Shown: positions 36,300 to 45,406 of the stretch, in pieces
How positions within the stretch are numbered: the first letter of the stretch is position 1
How the letters are laid out: every line of letters starts with the position of its first letter
Source of the DNA: Polaromonas hydrogenivorans
GTDB taxonomy: Bacteria > Pseudomonadota > Gammaproteobacteria > Burkholderiales > Burkholderiaceae_C
Assembly (NCBI RefSeq): GCF_040105105.1
Contig: NZ_CP157679.1
Span: 1 to 64,000, forward strand
DNA: 64,000 nt
Direction of reading: 5' to 3'
The notes under the pieces: generated by a model
Told to the model about the DNA's origin: nothing
What the model saw: only the letters and a program-made list of their open reading frames with translations
The model's database searches: none
Made by a program: the position numbers and the translations under genes

Positions 36300-36575
36300 T
36301 GAACCGCTCTGGAAATCTCGGAGGCCCATCGCTTGAAGTCCCGGAGCTATTGCGTGACTTTGCGAGTCGCTGATGGTAATTCCTCTAGGCCTCTGCAGGT
36401 GAAATGTTGCCGATAGGCTCCAGCAGTGGAACATGATTGAACGAGGCCACCCATTCCAGGGTCGCCCGTTCAACCGATTCTCTTGTCTTTCATGGGGCAC
36501 TGCGGTGTATGGCTTCAGCTTTGTACAAGCCGTTAATCGTTTCAGCCAATGCGTTGTCATAAGAGTAGGTAGTCC
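36300..36575 (-). pseudogene. IS3-family transposase remnant
   Basis: Reading the minus strand gives the IS3 OrfB C-terminal signature in pieces: SYDNALAETINGLYKAEAIH, then ATLEWVASFNHVPLLEPIGNI and SPAEA. An internal stop and a shift break it. Only the last 90 or so codons remain. It ends about 65 bp before the etfB start, so it has replaced the original upstream region of that operon. Confidence 0.8.
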
Positions 36576-36641
36576 TTGATGGCTCGCATGGTCCCAGGTC
36601 GTACAGATTTCAATCAATATTCGTTTAACCATAGAAAACTT

Positions 36642-37391
36642 ATGAAGATCCTGGTCCCCGTCAAACGTGTAGTCGATTACAACGTCAAAGTCCGCGTCAA
36701 ATCCGACGGCAGCGGTGTCGACATCGCCAATGTCAAGATGAGCATGAATCCGTTCGACGAGATCGCCATCGAGGAAGCCGTTCGGCTGAAGGAAAAAGGC
36801 GTGGTGACTGAAGTCATCGCCGTTTCCTGCGGCGTTCTGCAGTGCCAGGAAACCCTGCGCACCGCCATGGCCATCGGCGCGGACCGCGCCATCCTGGTCG
36901 AAACCAGCGAAGAGCTGCAGCCGCTGGCCGTGGCCAAGCTGCTCAAAGCCCTGGTCGATAAAGAAGCCCCGCAGCTCGTCATCCTGGGCAAGCAGGCCAT
37001 TGATGACGACTGCAACCAGACCGGCCAGATGCTGGCGGCCCTGCTGGGCTGGGGGCAGGCCACGTTTGCCTCCAAGGTCGAAGTGGCTGACGGCGTGGCC
37101 AAGGTCACGCGCGAAGTCGATGGCGGCCTGGAAACCCTTTCCCTCACGCTGCCGGCGATCATCACCACCGACCTGCGCCTGAACGAGCCGCGCTACGTCA
37201 CGCTACCCAACATCATGAAGGCCAAGAAAAAGCCGCTGGAAAACGTCAAGCCCGACGAGCTCGGCGTCGATGTCAAGCCGCGCATCAAGACCCTGAAGGT
37301 CAGCGAGCCGCCCAAGCGCAGCGCCGGCATCAAGGTCGCCGACGTGGCCGCGCTGGTGGACAAGCTCAAGAACGAAGCCAAAGTCATCTAA
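36642..37391 (+). CDS. etfB: Electron transfer flavoprotein beta subunit
   Basis: This 249-residue subunit starts [19 protein letters not shown], the standard family N-terminus, at 36642. Conserved blocks include [16 protein letters not shown] and GADRAILVE, and the ETF-beta signature is in the C-terminal third ([18 protein letters not shown]). With EtfA it carries electrons from acyl-CoA dehydrogenases to ETF-ubiquinone oxidoreductase. Three intact dehydrogenase genes lie in this window. The ribosome-binding site is weak and the upstream region is an IS3 remnant. Confidence 0.95.
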   Translation: MKILVPVKRVVDYNVKVRVKSDGSGVDIANVKMSMNPFDEIAIEEAVRLKEKGVVTEVIAVSCGVLQCQETLRTAMAIGADRAILVETSEELQPLAVAKLLKALVDKEAPQLVILGKQAIDDDCNQTGQMLAALLGWGQATFASKVEVADGVAKVTREVDGGLETLSLTLPAIITTDLRLNEPRYVTLPNIMKAKKKPLENVKPDELGVDVKPRIKTLKVSEPPKRSAGIKVADVAALVDKLKNEAKVI

Positions 37392-37413
37392 ATCAGAACG
37401 GAGCCAACAAACC

Positions 37414-38346
37414 ATGACCTCTTTAGTCATTGCCGAACACGACAACGCGAGCATCCGCCCCGCTACATTGAACACCGTGACGGCGGCCAGCCAGTGCGGC
37501 GGCGAGGTGCATGTGCTGGTGGCCGGCAAGGATGCCGCCGCCGCAGCGCAAGCCGCCTCCCAGATCGCCGGCGTGAGCAAAGTCATCCATGTCGATGGCG
37601 CGCACTTTGAGCACGGCCTGGCGGAAAACATGGCCGCGCAGGTGGTTTCCATCGCCAGCGCCTACTCGCACCTCCTGTTCCCGGCCACGGCCTCGGGCAA
37701 GAACATCGCCCCACGCGTCGCCGCGCTGCTCGACGTGGCGCAGATCTCCGACATCACCAAGGTCGATGCGGTCGATACCTTCGAGCGCCCGATCTACGCG
37801 GGCAACGCCATTGCCATCGTGCAAAGCCTGGATGCCACCAAGGTCATCACCGTTCGCACGACCGGCTTTGATGCGGCAGCCAGCACGGGCGGCGCGGCAG
37901 CGATTGAAACCCTGGCGGGCGTCGCCGACAGCGGCAAGTCCAGCTTCGTGGGCTCCGAGATCGCCAGGAGCGACCGGCCCGAGCTGACGGCGGCCAAGGT
38001 CATCGTCTCCGGCGGCCGGGCGCTGGGCTCGAGCGAGAAGTTCCATGAAGTGCTCGAGCCGCTGGCCGACAAGCTGGGCGCCGCCCTGGGCGCCAGCCGC
38101 GCGGCCGTCGATGCCGGTTACGCGCCCAACGACTGGCAGGTCGGGCAGACGGGCAAGATCGTCGCGCCGCAGCTGTACGTGGCCATCGGCATTTCGGGCG
38201 CCATCCAGCATCTGGCCGGCATGAAGGACTCCAAGGTGATCGTGGCGATCAACAAGGACGCCGAGGCGCCGATCTTCAGCATGGCGGATTACGGCCTGGA
38301 GGCCGACCTGTTCACCGCCGTGCCGGAACTGATTGCTGCGCTGTAG
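37414..38346 (+). CDS. etfA: Electron transfer flavoprotein alpha subunit
   Basis: This 310-residue FAD-binding subunit is encoded 22 bp after etfB. The C-terminal FAD domain has [55 protein letters not shown] and [15 protein letters not shown], all diagnostic. Length is standard. It forms the heterodimer with EtfB and probably serves the acyl-CoA dehydrogenases encoded on both sides. Confidence 0.96.
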   Translation: MTSLVIAEHDNASIRPATLNTVTAASQCGGEVHVLVAGKDAAAAAQAASQIAGVSKVIHVDGAHFEHGLAENMAAQVVSIASAYSHLLFPATASGKNIAPRVAALLDVAQISDITKVDAVDTFERPIYAGNAIAIVQSLDATKVITVRTTGFDAAASTGGAAAIETLAGVADSGKSSFVGSEIARSDRPELTAAKVIVSGGRALGSSEKFHEVLEPLADKLGAALGASRAAVDAGYAPNDWQVGQTGKIVAPQLYVAIGISGAIQHLAGMKDSKVIVAINKDAEAPIFSMADYGLEADLFTAVPELIAAL

Positions 38347-38554
38347 TTCGTGCAGTCGACTTGAACGTATTTGAAAAGAAGTCCATGGCCTTTCTACGTC
38401 AATGCCTGCAGGAGCTTCGAGCCCGGCAAGGCGCCCAGAACGCACACTTTTTGAATGATCCTGACTGGACTGAAGGGCGCGGAACAGCCGCGTTTTATGC
38501 CAGGCAGCCGTCAACTTGTCAGATTGAACCCTTGACCAACAAAGCCGACCCACC

Positions 38555-38935
38555 ATGCTCCGAACCCTGCTCAAATCCAAGATCCACCGTGTCGCAGTGA
38601 CCCACTGCAAACTGCACTACGAAGGCTCGTGCGCCATTGACGAGAACCTGCTCGACGCGGCCAACATCGCCGAGAACGAGCAGATCCACATCTGGAACAT
38701 CAACAACGGCGAGCGCTTCATCACCTATGCCATCAAGGGCGAGCGCGGCTCGGGCATGATTTCGGTCAACGGCTCGGCCGCGCGCCGCGCTTCCAATGGC
38801 GATCTGATCATCATTGCCGCCTTTGCCCAGGTGCACGACGACCAGGCGGCCACGCATAGCCCCCAGCTGGTGTTCGTGGACGACAACAACCGCCAGACCG
38901 AGTTGCGCCACAAGGTGCCAACGCAGCGGCTGTGA
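38555..38935 (+). CDS. panD: Aspartate 1-decarboxylase
   Basis: This 126-residue pyruvoyl enzyme makes beta-alanine for pantothenate and CoA. The self-processing site is visible in YEGSCAID (Gly24-Ser25), Lys9 lies in the N-terminal [12 protein letters not shown], and [17 protein letters not shown] and [10 protein letters not shown] are family blocks. Length matches the family. It is an unusual neighbour for catabolic genes, although CoA supply is relevant to a pathway of CoA esters. The 208-bp gap after etfA holds no clear gene. Confidence 0.95.
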   Translation: MLRTLLKSKIHRVAVTHCKLHYEGSCAIDENLLDAANIAENEQIHIWNINNGERFITYAIKGERGSGMISVNGSAARRASNGDLIIIAAFAQVHDDQAATHSPQLVFVDDNNRQTELRHKVPTQRL

Positions 38936-38987
38936 TGCCGCTCAAGGACGGATGGATGCCAGGCTCGGATTTCAAGCTGGCCGGGCG

Positions 38988-39683
38988 ATGACGGTCGAAT
39001 CGCTGCTCGCCCGCAACCGGGCCTGGTCGAGCCGCATGTGCTGCGGCGATGCCGATTTCTTTGCGCGCCTGGCGCGCCAGCAAAAGCCCGCCTACCTCTG
39101 GATCGGCTGCTCGGACAGCCGCGTGCCCTCAAACCAGATTCTCGATCTCGCCCCGGGCGAGGTCTTCACCCACAGAAACATTGCCAATGTGGTGGCCAGC
39201 AGCGACCTGAACTGCCTGTCTGTGATCCAGTTCGCGGTGGACATCCTGAAGGTGCGCCACATCATGGTGGTCGGGCACTACGGTTGCAGCGGCATCCGCG
39301 CAGCTGTCGAGGGACTGCGCCTGGGCCTTGTCGACAACTGGCTGGGCCACGTAGAGGCTGTTCATGCCAAACACCAGAGGACGCTGATGGCGCTGCCAGC
39401 GGCCGACTGGGTCGACAGGTTGTGCGAGCTCAACGTGGCCGAGCAATTCCACAACGTGTGCCAGACGCACACCGTGCGCGATGCCTGGGCGCGGGGCCAG
39501 CCCTTGTCGGTGCACGGCTGGGTCTATGGCCTGCAGGATGGCCTGTTGTCCGAGCTCGGGCTGTCCGCTTCAAACTCCCCTGCGGCGGACAATGCGTACC
39601 AGGCGGCGCTTGAGGACATGGCAACCCCCCACTTCAAGGCCAGGCAGCCGTTGGCGGGCGATGAGCGCTTTGAGGACATTTGA
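38988..39683 (+). CDS. can: Beta-class carbonic anhydrase
   Basis: This 231-residue zinc enzyme interconverts CO2 and bicarbonate. The zinc and catalytic residues are in WIGCSDSRVPSNQI (Cys, Asp/Arg dyad) and VVGHYGCSGIRAA (His, Cys). The start MTVESLLARNRAW at 38988 matches the family; an ATG at 38952 behind GGACGG is an alternative. It lies 52 bp after panD, so the two may be co-transcribed. Confidence 0.94.
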   Translation: MTVESLLARNRAWSSRMCCGDADFFARLARQQKPAYLWIGCSDSRVPSNQILDLAPGEVFTHRNIANVVASSDLNCLSVIQFAVDILKVRHIMVVGHYGCSGIRAAVEGLRLGLVDNWLGHVEAVHAKHQRTLMALPAADWVDRLCELNVAEQFHNVCQTHTVRDAWARGQPLSVHGWVYGLQDGLLSELGLSASNSPAADNAYQAALEDMATPHFKARQPLAGDERFEDI

Positions 39684-39961
39684 AGAATCGATGATGAAGT
39701 GGTGTCAAGCGCGGACAGTGCACCAAGACCTGGTACGGAGAAGCACAGCGGCAATGGGTCAACCTGTTCGGCGCACGCCGATGCGCGCATCAATTCCGCG
39801 CTCAAGGCGCGGCTGGACACGCATGGCGCATGCTGGCCAGCTGCACCCATGTGCCGGCGGTGGAGGTGGCCGAGCGGCTACCATCGCCATCGCCATCACT
39901 CCATCCTCCGAAGTGAATACATCAAAAATAGTCAACCACATAGAGACATAGGAATCACACC
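39684..39961. other. Intergenic, no recognisable gene
   Basis: This segment lies between the carbonic anhydrase and alpha/beta hydrolase genes. Short frames such as 39699-39965 (plus) overlap others and have no recognised motif. It may be eroded coding sequence. Confidence 0.4.
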
Positions 39962-40849
39962 ATGACCGCAGGCACAAGGCTTCCAGGCACTCCCGAGCCG
40001 ATGTACCGATGGCAGGGGAGTAGCGGCATCGGCATCGCAGGCGACGCATGGGGCAACCCGGACGGTCCGCTGGTGGTGCTTCAGCATGGCGGTGGCCAGA
40101 CCCGTCATGCCTGGAAAGGCACTGGCGAGGCGCTGGGCGCGGCCGGTTATTACGCGGTCGCCTTCGATGCGCGCGGCCATGGCGACTCGGACTGGGCGCC
40201 CGATGGCCTGTATGGGCAGGATGCGATGGTCCAGGATCTCAAGTGTGTGATCGCCGCGCTCGGCCAGCACCGCCCGGTCCTGGTCGGCGCCTCAATGGGG
40301 GGCGGCACCAGCCTGGTCGCCGTCGGCGAAGACCACGTCGATGCCAGCGCCCTGATCATGGTCGATATTGCGCCGCGCATTGAAACGAAGGGAATCGACA
40401 ACATTCAGGCCTTCATGAGCCAAAAGCCCGAAGGCTTTGGCTCTCTGGAAGAAGTCGCCGAGGCGATCGCTACCTATCAACCGCAGCGCGTGCGTCCCAA
40501 AAGCCTCGATGGCCTGGCTAAGAACGTGCGTCTGGGCAGTGACGGCAAATACCGCTGGCATTGGGATCCGCGTTATCGCGCTGGTACGCGTGACCTCGAG
40601 CGGCGCCAGAAGCGCCTGGAAGCCTGCGCGCGCGCCCTTACCCTGCCGACCTTGCTGGTGCGCGGGGGCCTGTCCGACGTGCTGAGTGAAGCCGGCGCCC
40701 AGCACTTCCTCGCCTTGTGTCCGCACAGCGAGTACGTCAACGTGACAAGTGCCGGTCACATGGTCGCAGGAGACCGTAACGATGTTTTTGGCACCAGCGT
40801 AATTGATTTTCTGGGGCGTGCGATACCGCCCGGTGGTCAACGACTCTGA
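39962..40849 (+). CDS. Alpha/beta hydrolase, paralogue of the 20-kb gene
   Basis: This is a 295-residue hydrolase with VLQHGGGQTRHAW (oxyanion region), the nucleophile elbow GASMGGG near residue 107, DARGHGDSDW and the catalytic His in SAGHMVAGD. The whole layout parallels the protein encoded at 20210-21061. It has no close operon partner and converges with the CoA-transferase gene. Its substrate is unknown; as a paralogue it may carry out the same ester or lactone step for a related compound. Confidence 0.88.
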   Translation: MTAGTRLPGTPEPMYRWQGSSGIGIAGDAWGNPDGPLVVLQHGGGQTRHAWKGTGEALGAAGYYAVAFDARGHGDSDWAPDGLYGQDAMVQDLKCVIAALGQHRPVLVGASMGGGTSLVAVGEDHVDASALIMVDIAPRIETKGIDNIQAFMSQKPEGFGSLEEVAEAIATYQPQRVRPKSLDGLAKNVRLGSDGKYRWHWDPRYRAGTRDLERRQKRLEACARALTLPTLLVRGGLSDVLSEAGAQHFLALCPHSEYVNVTSAGHMVAGDRNDVFGTSVIDFLGRAIPPGGQRL

Positions 40850-40878
40850 CACCTTGTAACGGCGCCAGGTCAAGCCGC

Positions 40879-42135
40879 TCATGTTCGCACTGCATGCGAC
40901 AAAAATGCGGCGCGGTGGTCCGGGTGGGCGATCGCAGCCATTGCTGGCACGCGTTCACGAAGGCTGAGCCCACGCAGATGGGCAATACCCCATTCCGTCA
41001 CTACGCAGTCAACATCAGCACGTGGCGTGGTCACAGGACCGGACAAGCTGTTGACGATACGGCTGATTTTGCCGCCTGCGGCTGTGGAAGGCAACGCGAT
41101 GATGGACAGGCCATCGTCTGAATTGGCTGCTGCACGAAGGAAGTCCATCTGCCCACCCACTGCACCGATATAGGCGCCTGAGCTGACCTCCGCATTGATC
41201 TGTCCGGTCAAGTCCACCTCAGTGGCCGAGTTGATGGCACACAGGCCGTTAACCATAGCTAACGATCGAGCACTGTGCGTCACATTTGTCTCCACGAGAT
41301 GGATTGCACGGTTAAGGTGGGCAAAATCGAACAGACGTCGACTGCCGAACAGGGAACCCGCCACCGTGATGCCGGCGTATTGCGATTTGCGAGCGTTGTT
41401 GACGACGCCCGAAGCTATAAGGTCAGCGATGCCGTCACCAATGATACCGCTGTGGACACCAAGATTCCGGTGAGAATGCAATGCCCGACATACAGCGTCC
41501 ATGACGCTGCCCACGCCCATTTGTAGCGTCGCACCATCGGGCACTAGGCTTGCCACGTGGGCTGCAATGCGCTGGGCGGTTGCGCCCGAAGAGGGGCTCG
41601 GCACTTCGACGATGGCTACGTCGCTGTGAATGAAATGATCGATACGCAGATCGGACGGCACTTGCGCGCAGGTCCATGGCACGAGCGCGTTCACCTCTGC
41701 AATGACCACCCGGGCTTTGCGTGCAGTGGTGAGTTGGTAATCGCTGGCGATCCCCATACTGTGACGGCCGGCCGTATCGGGCGGGCTGATCTGTAGCAGC
41801 ACTACGTCCGGGCGTAGTGGGCCTGCGGCCAACAGGCGGGGCAATTGGGAATAGTGTATAGGGAATACGTCTAGGTATCCGGCACGGGCCAATGCCGCTC
41901 CATCGCCAATCGCGCCATAACTGGCGAAATCGAAATGCGCTCCTAAATCCGGCGTGAACACACCCGAGAAACTGCCGCCTAGAAAAATCTTGAGTCGTCC
42001 CAGCGCACCGGAGATATCCGCACTTTGAGCGGCCAGTTGTTGCGTCAGCGTGAGCGCTTCCGAGCATGCCTGCCCGAGGGATATAACATCCCCCTTCTTG
42101 AGGAAACGCAGGAAATCGATTGCTTCAGCGGCCAT
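40879..42135 (-). CDS. Acetyl-CoA hydrolase/transferase-family CoA-transferase
   Basis: This protein of about 418 residues belongs to the 4-hydroxybutyrate / acetate CoA-transferase family. Conserved blocks are LQMGVGSVMDAV, GVHSGIIGDGIADL and INSATEVDLTGQINAE, which carries the catalytic Glu; the C-terminal VTEWGIAHLRGLSLRER is typical. It moves CoA from acetyl- or acyl-CoA to an organic acid. An upstream ATG at 42177 exists but lies inside the decayed acyl-CoA dehydrogenase sequence, so its 14 extra residues are probably fortuitous. Neither start has a good ribosome-binding site, and the native promoter may have been cut away. Confidence 0.88.
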   Translation of the reverse strand: MAAEAIDFLRFLKKGDVISLGQACSEALTLTQQLAAQSADISGALGRLKIFLGGSFSGVFTPDLGAHFDFASYGAIGDGAALARAGYLDVFPIHYSQLPRLLAAGPLRPDVVLLQISPPDTAGRHSMGIASDYQLTTARKARVVIAEVNALVPWTCAQVPSDLRIDHFIHSDVAIVEVPSPSSGATAQRIAAHVASLVPDGATLQMGVGSVMDAVCRALHSHRNLGVHSGIIGDGIADLIASGVVNNARKSQYAGITVAGSLFGSRRLFDFAHLNRAIHLVETNVTHSARSLAMVNGLCAINSATEVDLTGQINAEVSSGAYIGAVGGQMDFLRAAANSDDGLSIIALPSTAAGGKISRIVNSLSGPVTTPRADVDCVVTEWGIAHLRGLSLRERVPAMAAIAHPDHRAAFLSHAVRT

Positions 42136-42616
42136 AGCAGCGACCGTAGGAACGGAGCAATCCCAAGACATGTTCAACGAAGGTAGCCGACATCAGGTAC
42201 TCTGGGATTGATGCAATACGCGATGGCCGTGCCTCCCCGAAATTACGCTCCACAGGGGACTCAGATGCGTAGCCGACGCAACCATGTGTCTGTACGGCAC
42301 GGTCGGCCTCTTGAAAAGCCACTTCACCTGCCGAGTCCTTCGCCATGTTGGTTTTTGGCCCACTGGCCTGACCGACCGCATCACGGGTATATCCGGTGTC
42401 CATGCAATTTTGGCGGATCTGCTTCAACGCAGCCGCGCCAAGCCGGGAAAAAAAGTGGCTGTCCCGACGGTTCAAACACCGCCGGCCCAAAGAGACTGCC
42501 ACGGCGGTCGGGTGTTCACCTTCACTAATCCGCTTGACCGCCATAACGCGCATTTCTTCCAGCGTTTTATGGGCCAATTTTCGTGCCTCTGGTTTCATGT
42601 AAATTTGAACAAACAT
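42125..42616 (-). pseudogene. Chimera of an IS630-type N-terminus and an acyl-CoA dehydrogenase C-terminus
   Basis: The frame begins like an IS630-family transposase helix-turn-helix (ARKLAHKTLEEMRVMAVKRISEGEHPTAVAVSLG), then degenerates. It ends as the C-terminus of an acyl-CoA dehydrogenase: EADRAVQTHGCVGYASESPVERNFGEARPSRIASIPE...VLGLLRSY, with damaged key residues (FG to CV, AEY to SES). The usual stop after RSY is also lost. Two dead fragments appear to be fused by deletion. The tail overlaps the start of the CoA-transferase gene. Confidence 0.78.
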
Positions 42617-42668
42617 TTATTAAAATTCCAAAAATTCTTTACCAAATTTCTGACTTATGAGTAAATTC

Positions 42669-43439
42669 TCAGTTCTTGCTTCGCAGGTACTCGGTAAGGT
42701 CACGCTCAAGACAAAAGCGGTCACCCCGGTAGATGGTGGTTCCGTAATACAGAACTCGCCCAGCTGTGTCACAGAACACTCTTTCAACACGCGCGACGGG
42801 CGCTGCCATGGGATACGCGAGGTGGCCTGCTGCTTCATAGTCAGCGGGCTCCACGGTGAGACGTTCACGTGCAGTCGCAAGCGCTGGCTTGCTAAATTGC
42901 AGCACTAGCTGTGCCAGTTTGGAACGACTTTCTGCATTTCTTGGGAAACGTTTATATACGTCCTCCACCAGGTAAATCGAGGACAATCCGTACGGTTGTT
43001 CACCTTCATGATCGACCTTCCGTATATGCATGTAAGGCCCTTCATCCCTACCAATAGCCCATCGAGAAACTGGCAAATCTGCAACTTTGGAACGCGATAA
43101 AATCCGGATGGAATAGTTTGGGACTTTGGTCTCTACGGACGCCAAGGAAGAGAAAATAGGCATGCCGCCCTGATTCCCCGCGGAATAGGTGACGAACGTC
43201 CGGCGTCCGCGCTGGCTCGACAGTAGACCTTCGCCGGACAAAATTTGTAGGGCCTGCCGCACCGTGATTCGTCCAAGCCGATATTGGCTGCACAACTCAT
43301 CAATGCTCGGAATGTTTTCGCCTGATCGCCACTCGCCATTCAATATCCTGCTGCGAAGCACACTTGCAAGCTGGGCATAAAGCGTGGTTGCTCCGGCGAT
43401 AAACTTTGCGGCTGACTGTTTGTAGGGTTGTGTAGGCAT
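42669..43439 (-). CDS. GntR/HutC-family transcriptional regulator
   Basis: This 256-residue regulator has an N-terminal winged helix (YAQLASVLRSRILNGEWRSGENIPSIDELCSQYRLGRITVRQALQILSGEGLLSSQRGRRTFV, about residues 20-83). A UTRA ligand-binding domain follows, with YGLSSIYLVEDVYKRFP and RVERVFCDTAGRVLYYGTTIYRGDRF. It lies 84 bp downstream of atuA on the same strand and is the only regulator gene in the second module. Its operator is not proven; the perfect palindrome at 48297-48320 is one candidate. Confidence 0.92.
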   Translation of the reverse strand: MPTQPYKQSAAKFIAGATTLYAQLASVLRSRILNGEWRSGENIPSIDELCSQYRLGRITVRQALQILSGEGLLSSQRGRRTFVTYSAGNQGGMPIFSSLASVETKVPNYSIRILSRSKVADLPVSRWAIGRDEGPYMHIRKVDHEGEQPYGLSSIYLVEDVYKRFPRNAESRSKLAQLVLQFSKPALATARERLTVEPADYEAAGHLAYPMAAPVARVERVFCDTAGRVLYYGTTIYRGDRFCLERDLTEYLRSKN

Positions 43440-43522
43440 AGCAGAACTATACGTCTTGTCCTGCGCAGATCGGACCCTGTGCGCAAAGCTGCATTTCGAC
43501 TCCCATTATCTGGTCCGATCGC

Positions 43523-45334
43523 TCAGTCTGGCAGTTTTCCGGGATATCCCGTATCTGCTTCTGAGACCCATCCCAGCGGCACCGTTACAGGATGGCTCAG
43601 CAGGACTTGGCCAAAAGTCTTTCCCAGCGGATCATTGCGAAGAGATGTCGCGCCACCGCCCCCCAGTGCTTCCTGGAGCACAAAGTTGAATGCATGCACG
43701 CCGGGTACGTCATAGCGGGTTACGCTCCCACGGGTCAAATGGGTGAACCAGTTTCCGACGGCGTTTGCTGTGATCTGCTCTCCAATAAGTGCCGCAAATT
43801 TTGGCTTGCGGGCGATAATGGCGACATGGGCAACATCGCCTTTGTCTCCGCTGCGTGCTACCGCGAGCGCTGACAGGGGCAGCACAACGCGCTCGCCGAC
43901 AGGTAGCACTTCGGAGGTATATCGTTGCCCCGCGGCAACGGCCCAGGCTTGTCCGGTTGTGGTAATCACAACTGGATAGTGTTCATTGTCCATTTCTATT
44001 GATATGGCTACTTTGGACTTGTCCCACAGGAACGAAAACAGGCGGAATACGGGCTGCGCTTTGGGTCGGCCGCTGAAACCGGTCGTCCCTGGAGCTCCGG
44101 CTGTCCCCATGGGCGCAACCTCTCGGCCAAGAATGCTAAGCGCCACCGGGTCGGAGTGTCGAGCAGACAATCGGACGACCACTTCACGCGCATCTGCGTG
44201 CGATTGCGCCCCATACGATGGAATTTCGCTGCCCAACACTTCGATGTTGACTTCGGAGTAGTCAACATGACCGTCCTCCTTGATGAGTTTGCGCGTACGC
44301 TTGACGATTGCCTCTGCGGCGCGTTGTGCTTTCTGAATAGCGTTGTCACCGACAACTGTCAGGTTGGTTGACAGCCTGTATCCATCACGCCAAGTCGCGC
44401 TAACCTTGTAAGTAGGTGTCGGGGCGTGACCACGTGCACCACTCACGCGCACCTTGTTATCGCCGGCTTCCAAGATGGTGACACCAGTGAAATCACAGCT
44501 CACATCAGGCAGGAGATAGTTAGCGGGATCCGTAATCTCGTATAACATTTGTTCGGACACTACCAGCGGTTTGATCAGTCCGCCTGTTCCCACGGGCTTG
44601 CTCAGGACGAAAGAGCCTTCGGAGTCGCATTCGGCAATCGGATACCCCATGTTGTCCCAACCCGGCACTTGCCACCAGTCCGTAAACAGACCACCAGTTG
44701 CTTGTGTGGTGCATTCGAGGATGTGGCCGACAAGACTGCCTGCGGCGAGACGGTCATAGTCTTGCGCGCTCCAGTCAAAGCGATGGATCAACGCCGCGAG
44801 GGCAAGTGCGCTGTCCGCACAGCGGCCTGTAATTACAACATCGGCACCATGCTTCAAGGCTTCTACAATCGGAAAGGCACCGAGATACGCATTCAGACTG
44901 GTAAGGTTATCGGGCAGGGCAGTTCCGGAGAACATTTCCCTTACACCTGCTGCCTGGATTTCCTTACAGATTGGCAGCAAGTCGTCACCTTCAACTACGG
45001 CAATACGCAGTGAAACCCCTGCTGCATCAGCAAGCTTTCGCAAAGCTCTTGCACATGCCTGAGGATTCATTCCTCCCGCGTTGCTGAGAACCAGCGTTTT
45101 ACGTGCGGCTATCGTAGGTAGGACCGATGCGAGTGCAGAAACGAAGTCTGTTGCATATCCCAAATCGGGGTTCTTTGACTTTGCGCTCGCGAGTATCGAC
45201 ATCGTCAATTCAGCGAGGTAGTCGAACACCAGAACATCGACATCGCCATCATGAACCAATTGCTCGACACCCTTGTTGCTGTCGCCCCAAAAAGCACTGG
45301 CGCCGCCGATGCGTAAGGTATTTCTGGATTTCAT
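43523..45334 (-). CDS. AtuA-like protein (acyclic terpene utilisation family, DUF1446)
   Basis: This is a protein of about 603 residues. The N-terminal DUF1446 domain has LRIGGASAFWGDSN, DVLVFDYLAELTMSIL, LSNAGGMNPQACA and VITGRCADSALALA. The C-terminal AtuA domain has ALAVARSGDKGDVAHVAIIAR. The start at 45334 (MKSRNTLRIGG) has AAGGAAAGAG just upstream; 19 more in-frame codons precede it. The family accompanies citronellol/geraniol and other branched-acid catabolic genes, but no biochemical activity is established for it to my knowledge. It lies between the GntR gene and an acyl-CoA dehydrogenase gene, without the carboxylase genes of classic atu operons. Confidence 0.9.
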   Translation of the reverse strand: MKSRNTLRIGGASAFWGDSNKGVEQLVHDGDVDVLVFDYLAELTMSILASAKSKNPDLGYATDFVSALASVLPTIAARKTLVLSNAGGMNPQACARALRKLADAAGVSLRIAVVEGDDLLPICKEIQAAGVREMFSGTALPDNLTSLNAYLGAFPIVEALKHGADVVITGRCADSALALAALIHRFDWSAQDYDRLAAGSLVGHILECTTQATGGLFTDWWQVPGWDNMGYPIAECDSEGSFVLSKPVGTGGLIKPLVVSEQMLYEITDPANYLLPDVSCDFTGVTILEAGDNKVRVSGARGHAPTPTYKVSATWRDGYRLSTNLTVVGDNAIQKAQRAAEAIVKRTRKLIKEDGHVDYSEVNIEVLGSEIPSYGAQSHADAREVVVRLSARHSDPVALSILGREVAPMGTAGAPGTTGFSGRPKAQPVFRLFSFLWDKSKVAISIEMDNEHYPVVITTTGQAWAVAAGQRYTSEVLPVGERVVLPLSALAVARSGDKGDVAHVAIIARKPKFAALIGEQITANAVGNWFTHLTRGSVTRYDVPGVHAFNFVLQEALGGGGATSLRNDPLGKTFGQVLLSHPVTVPLGWVSEADTGYPGKLPD

Positions 45335-45406
45335 GTCTCTTTCCTTGTATGTTCTGTCCATGCTGTCTGCATCAGGCTTGATCAAATTCATTTATCCAGG
45401 TCATGA

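Noticed and set aside
37423..38610. Open frame of 395 codons on the minus strand
   Set aside because: It is antisense to etfA and has no recognisable domain.
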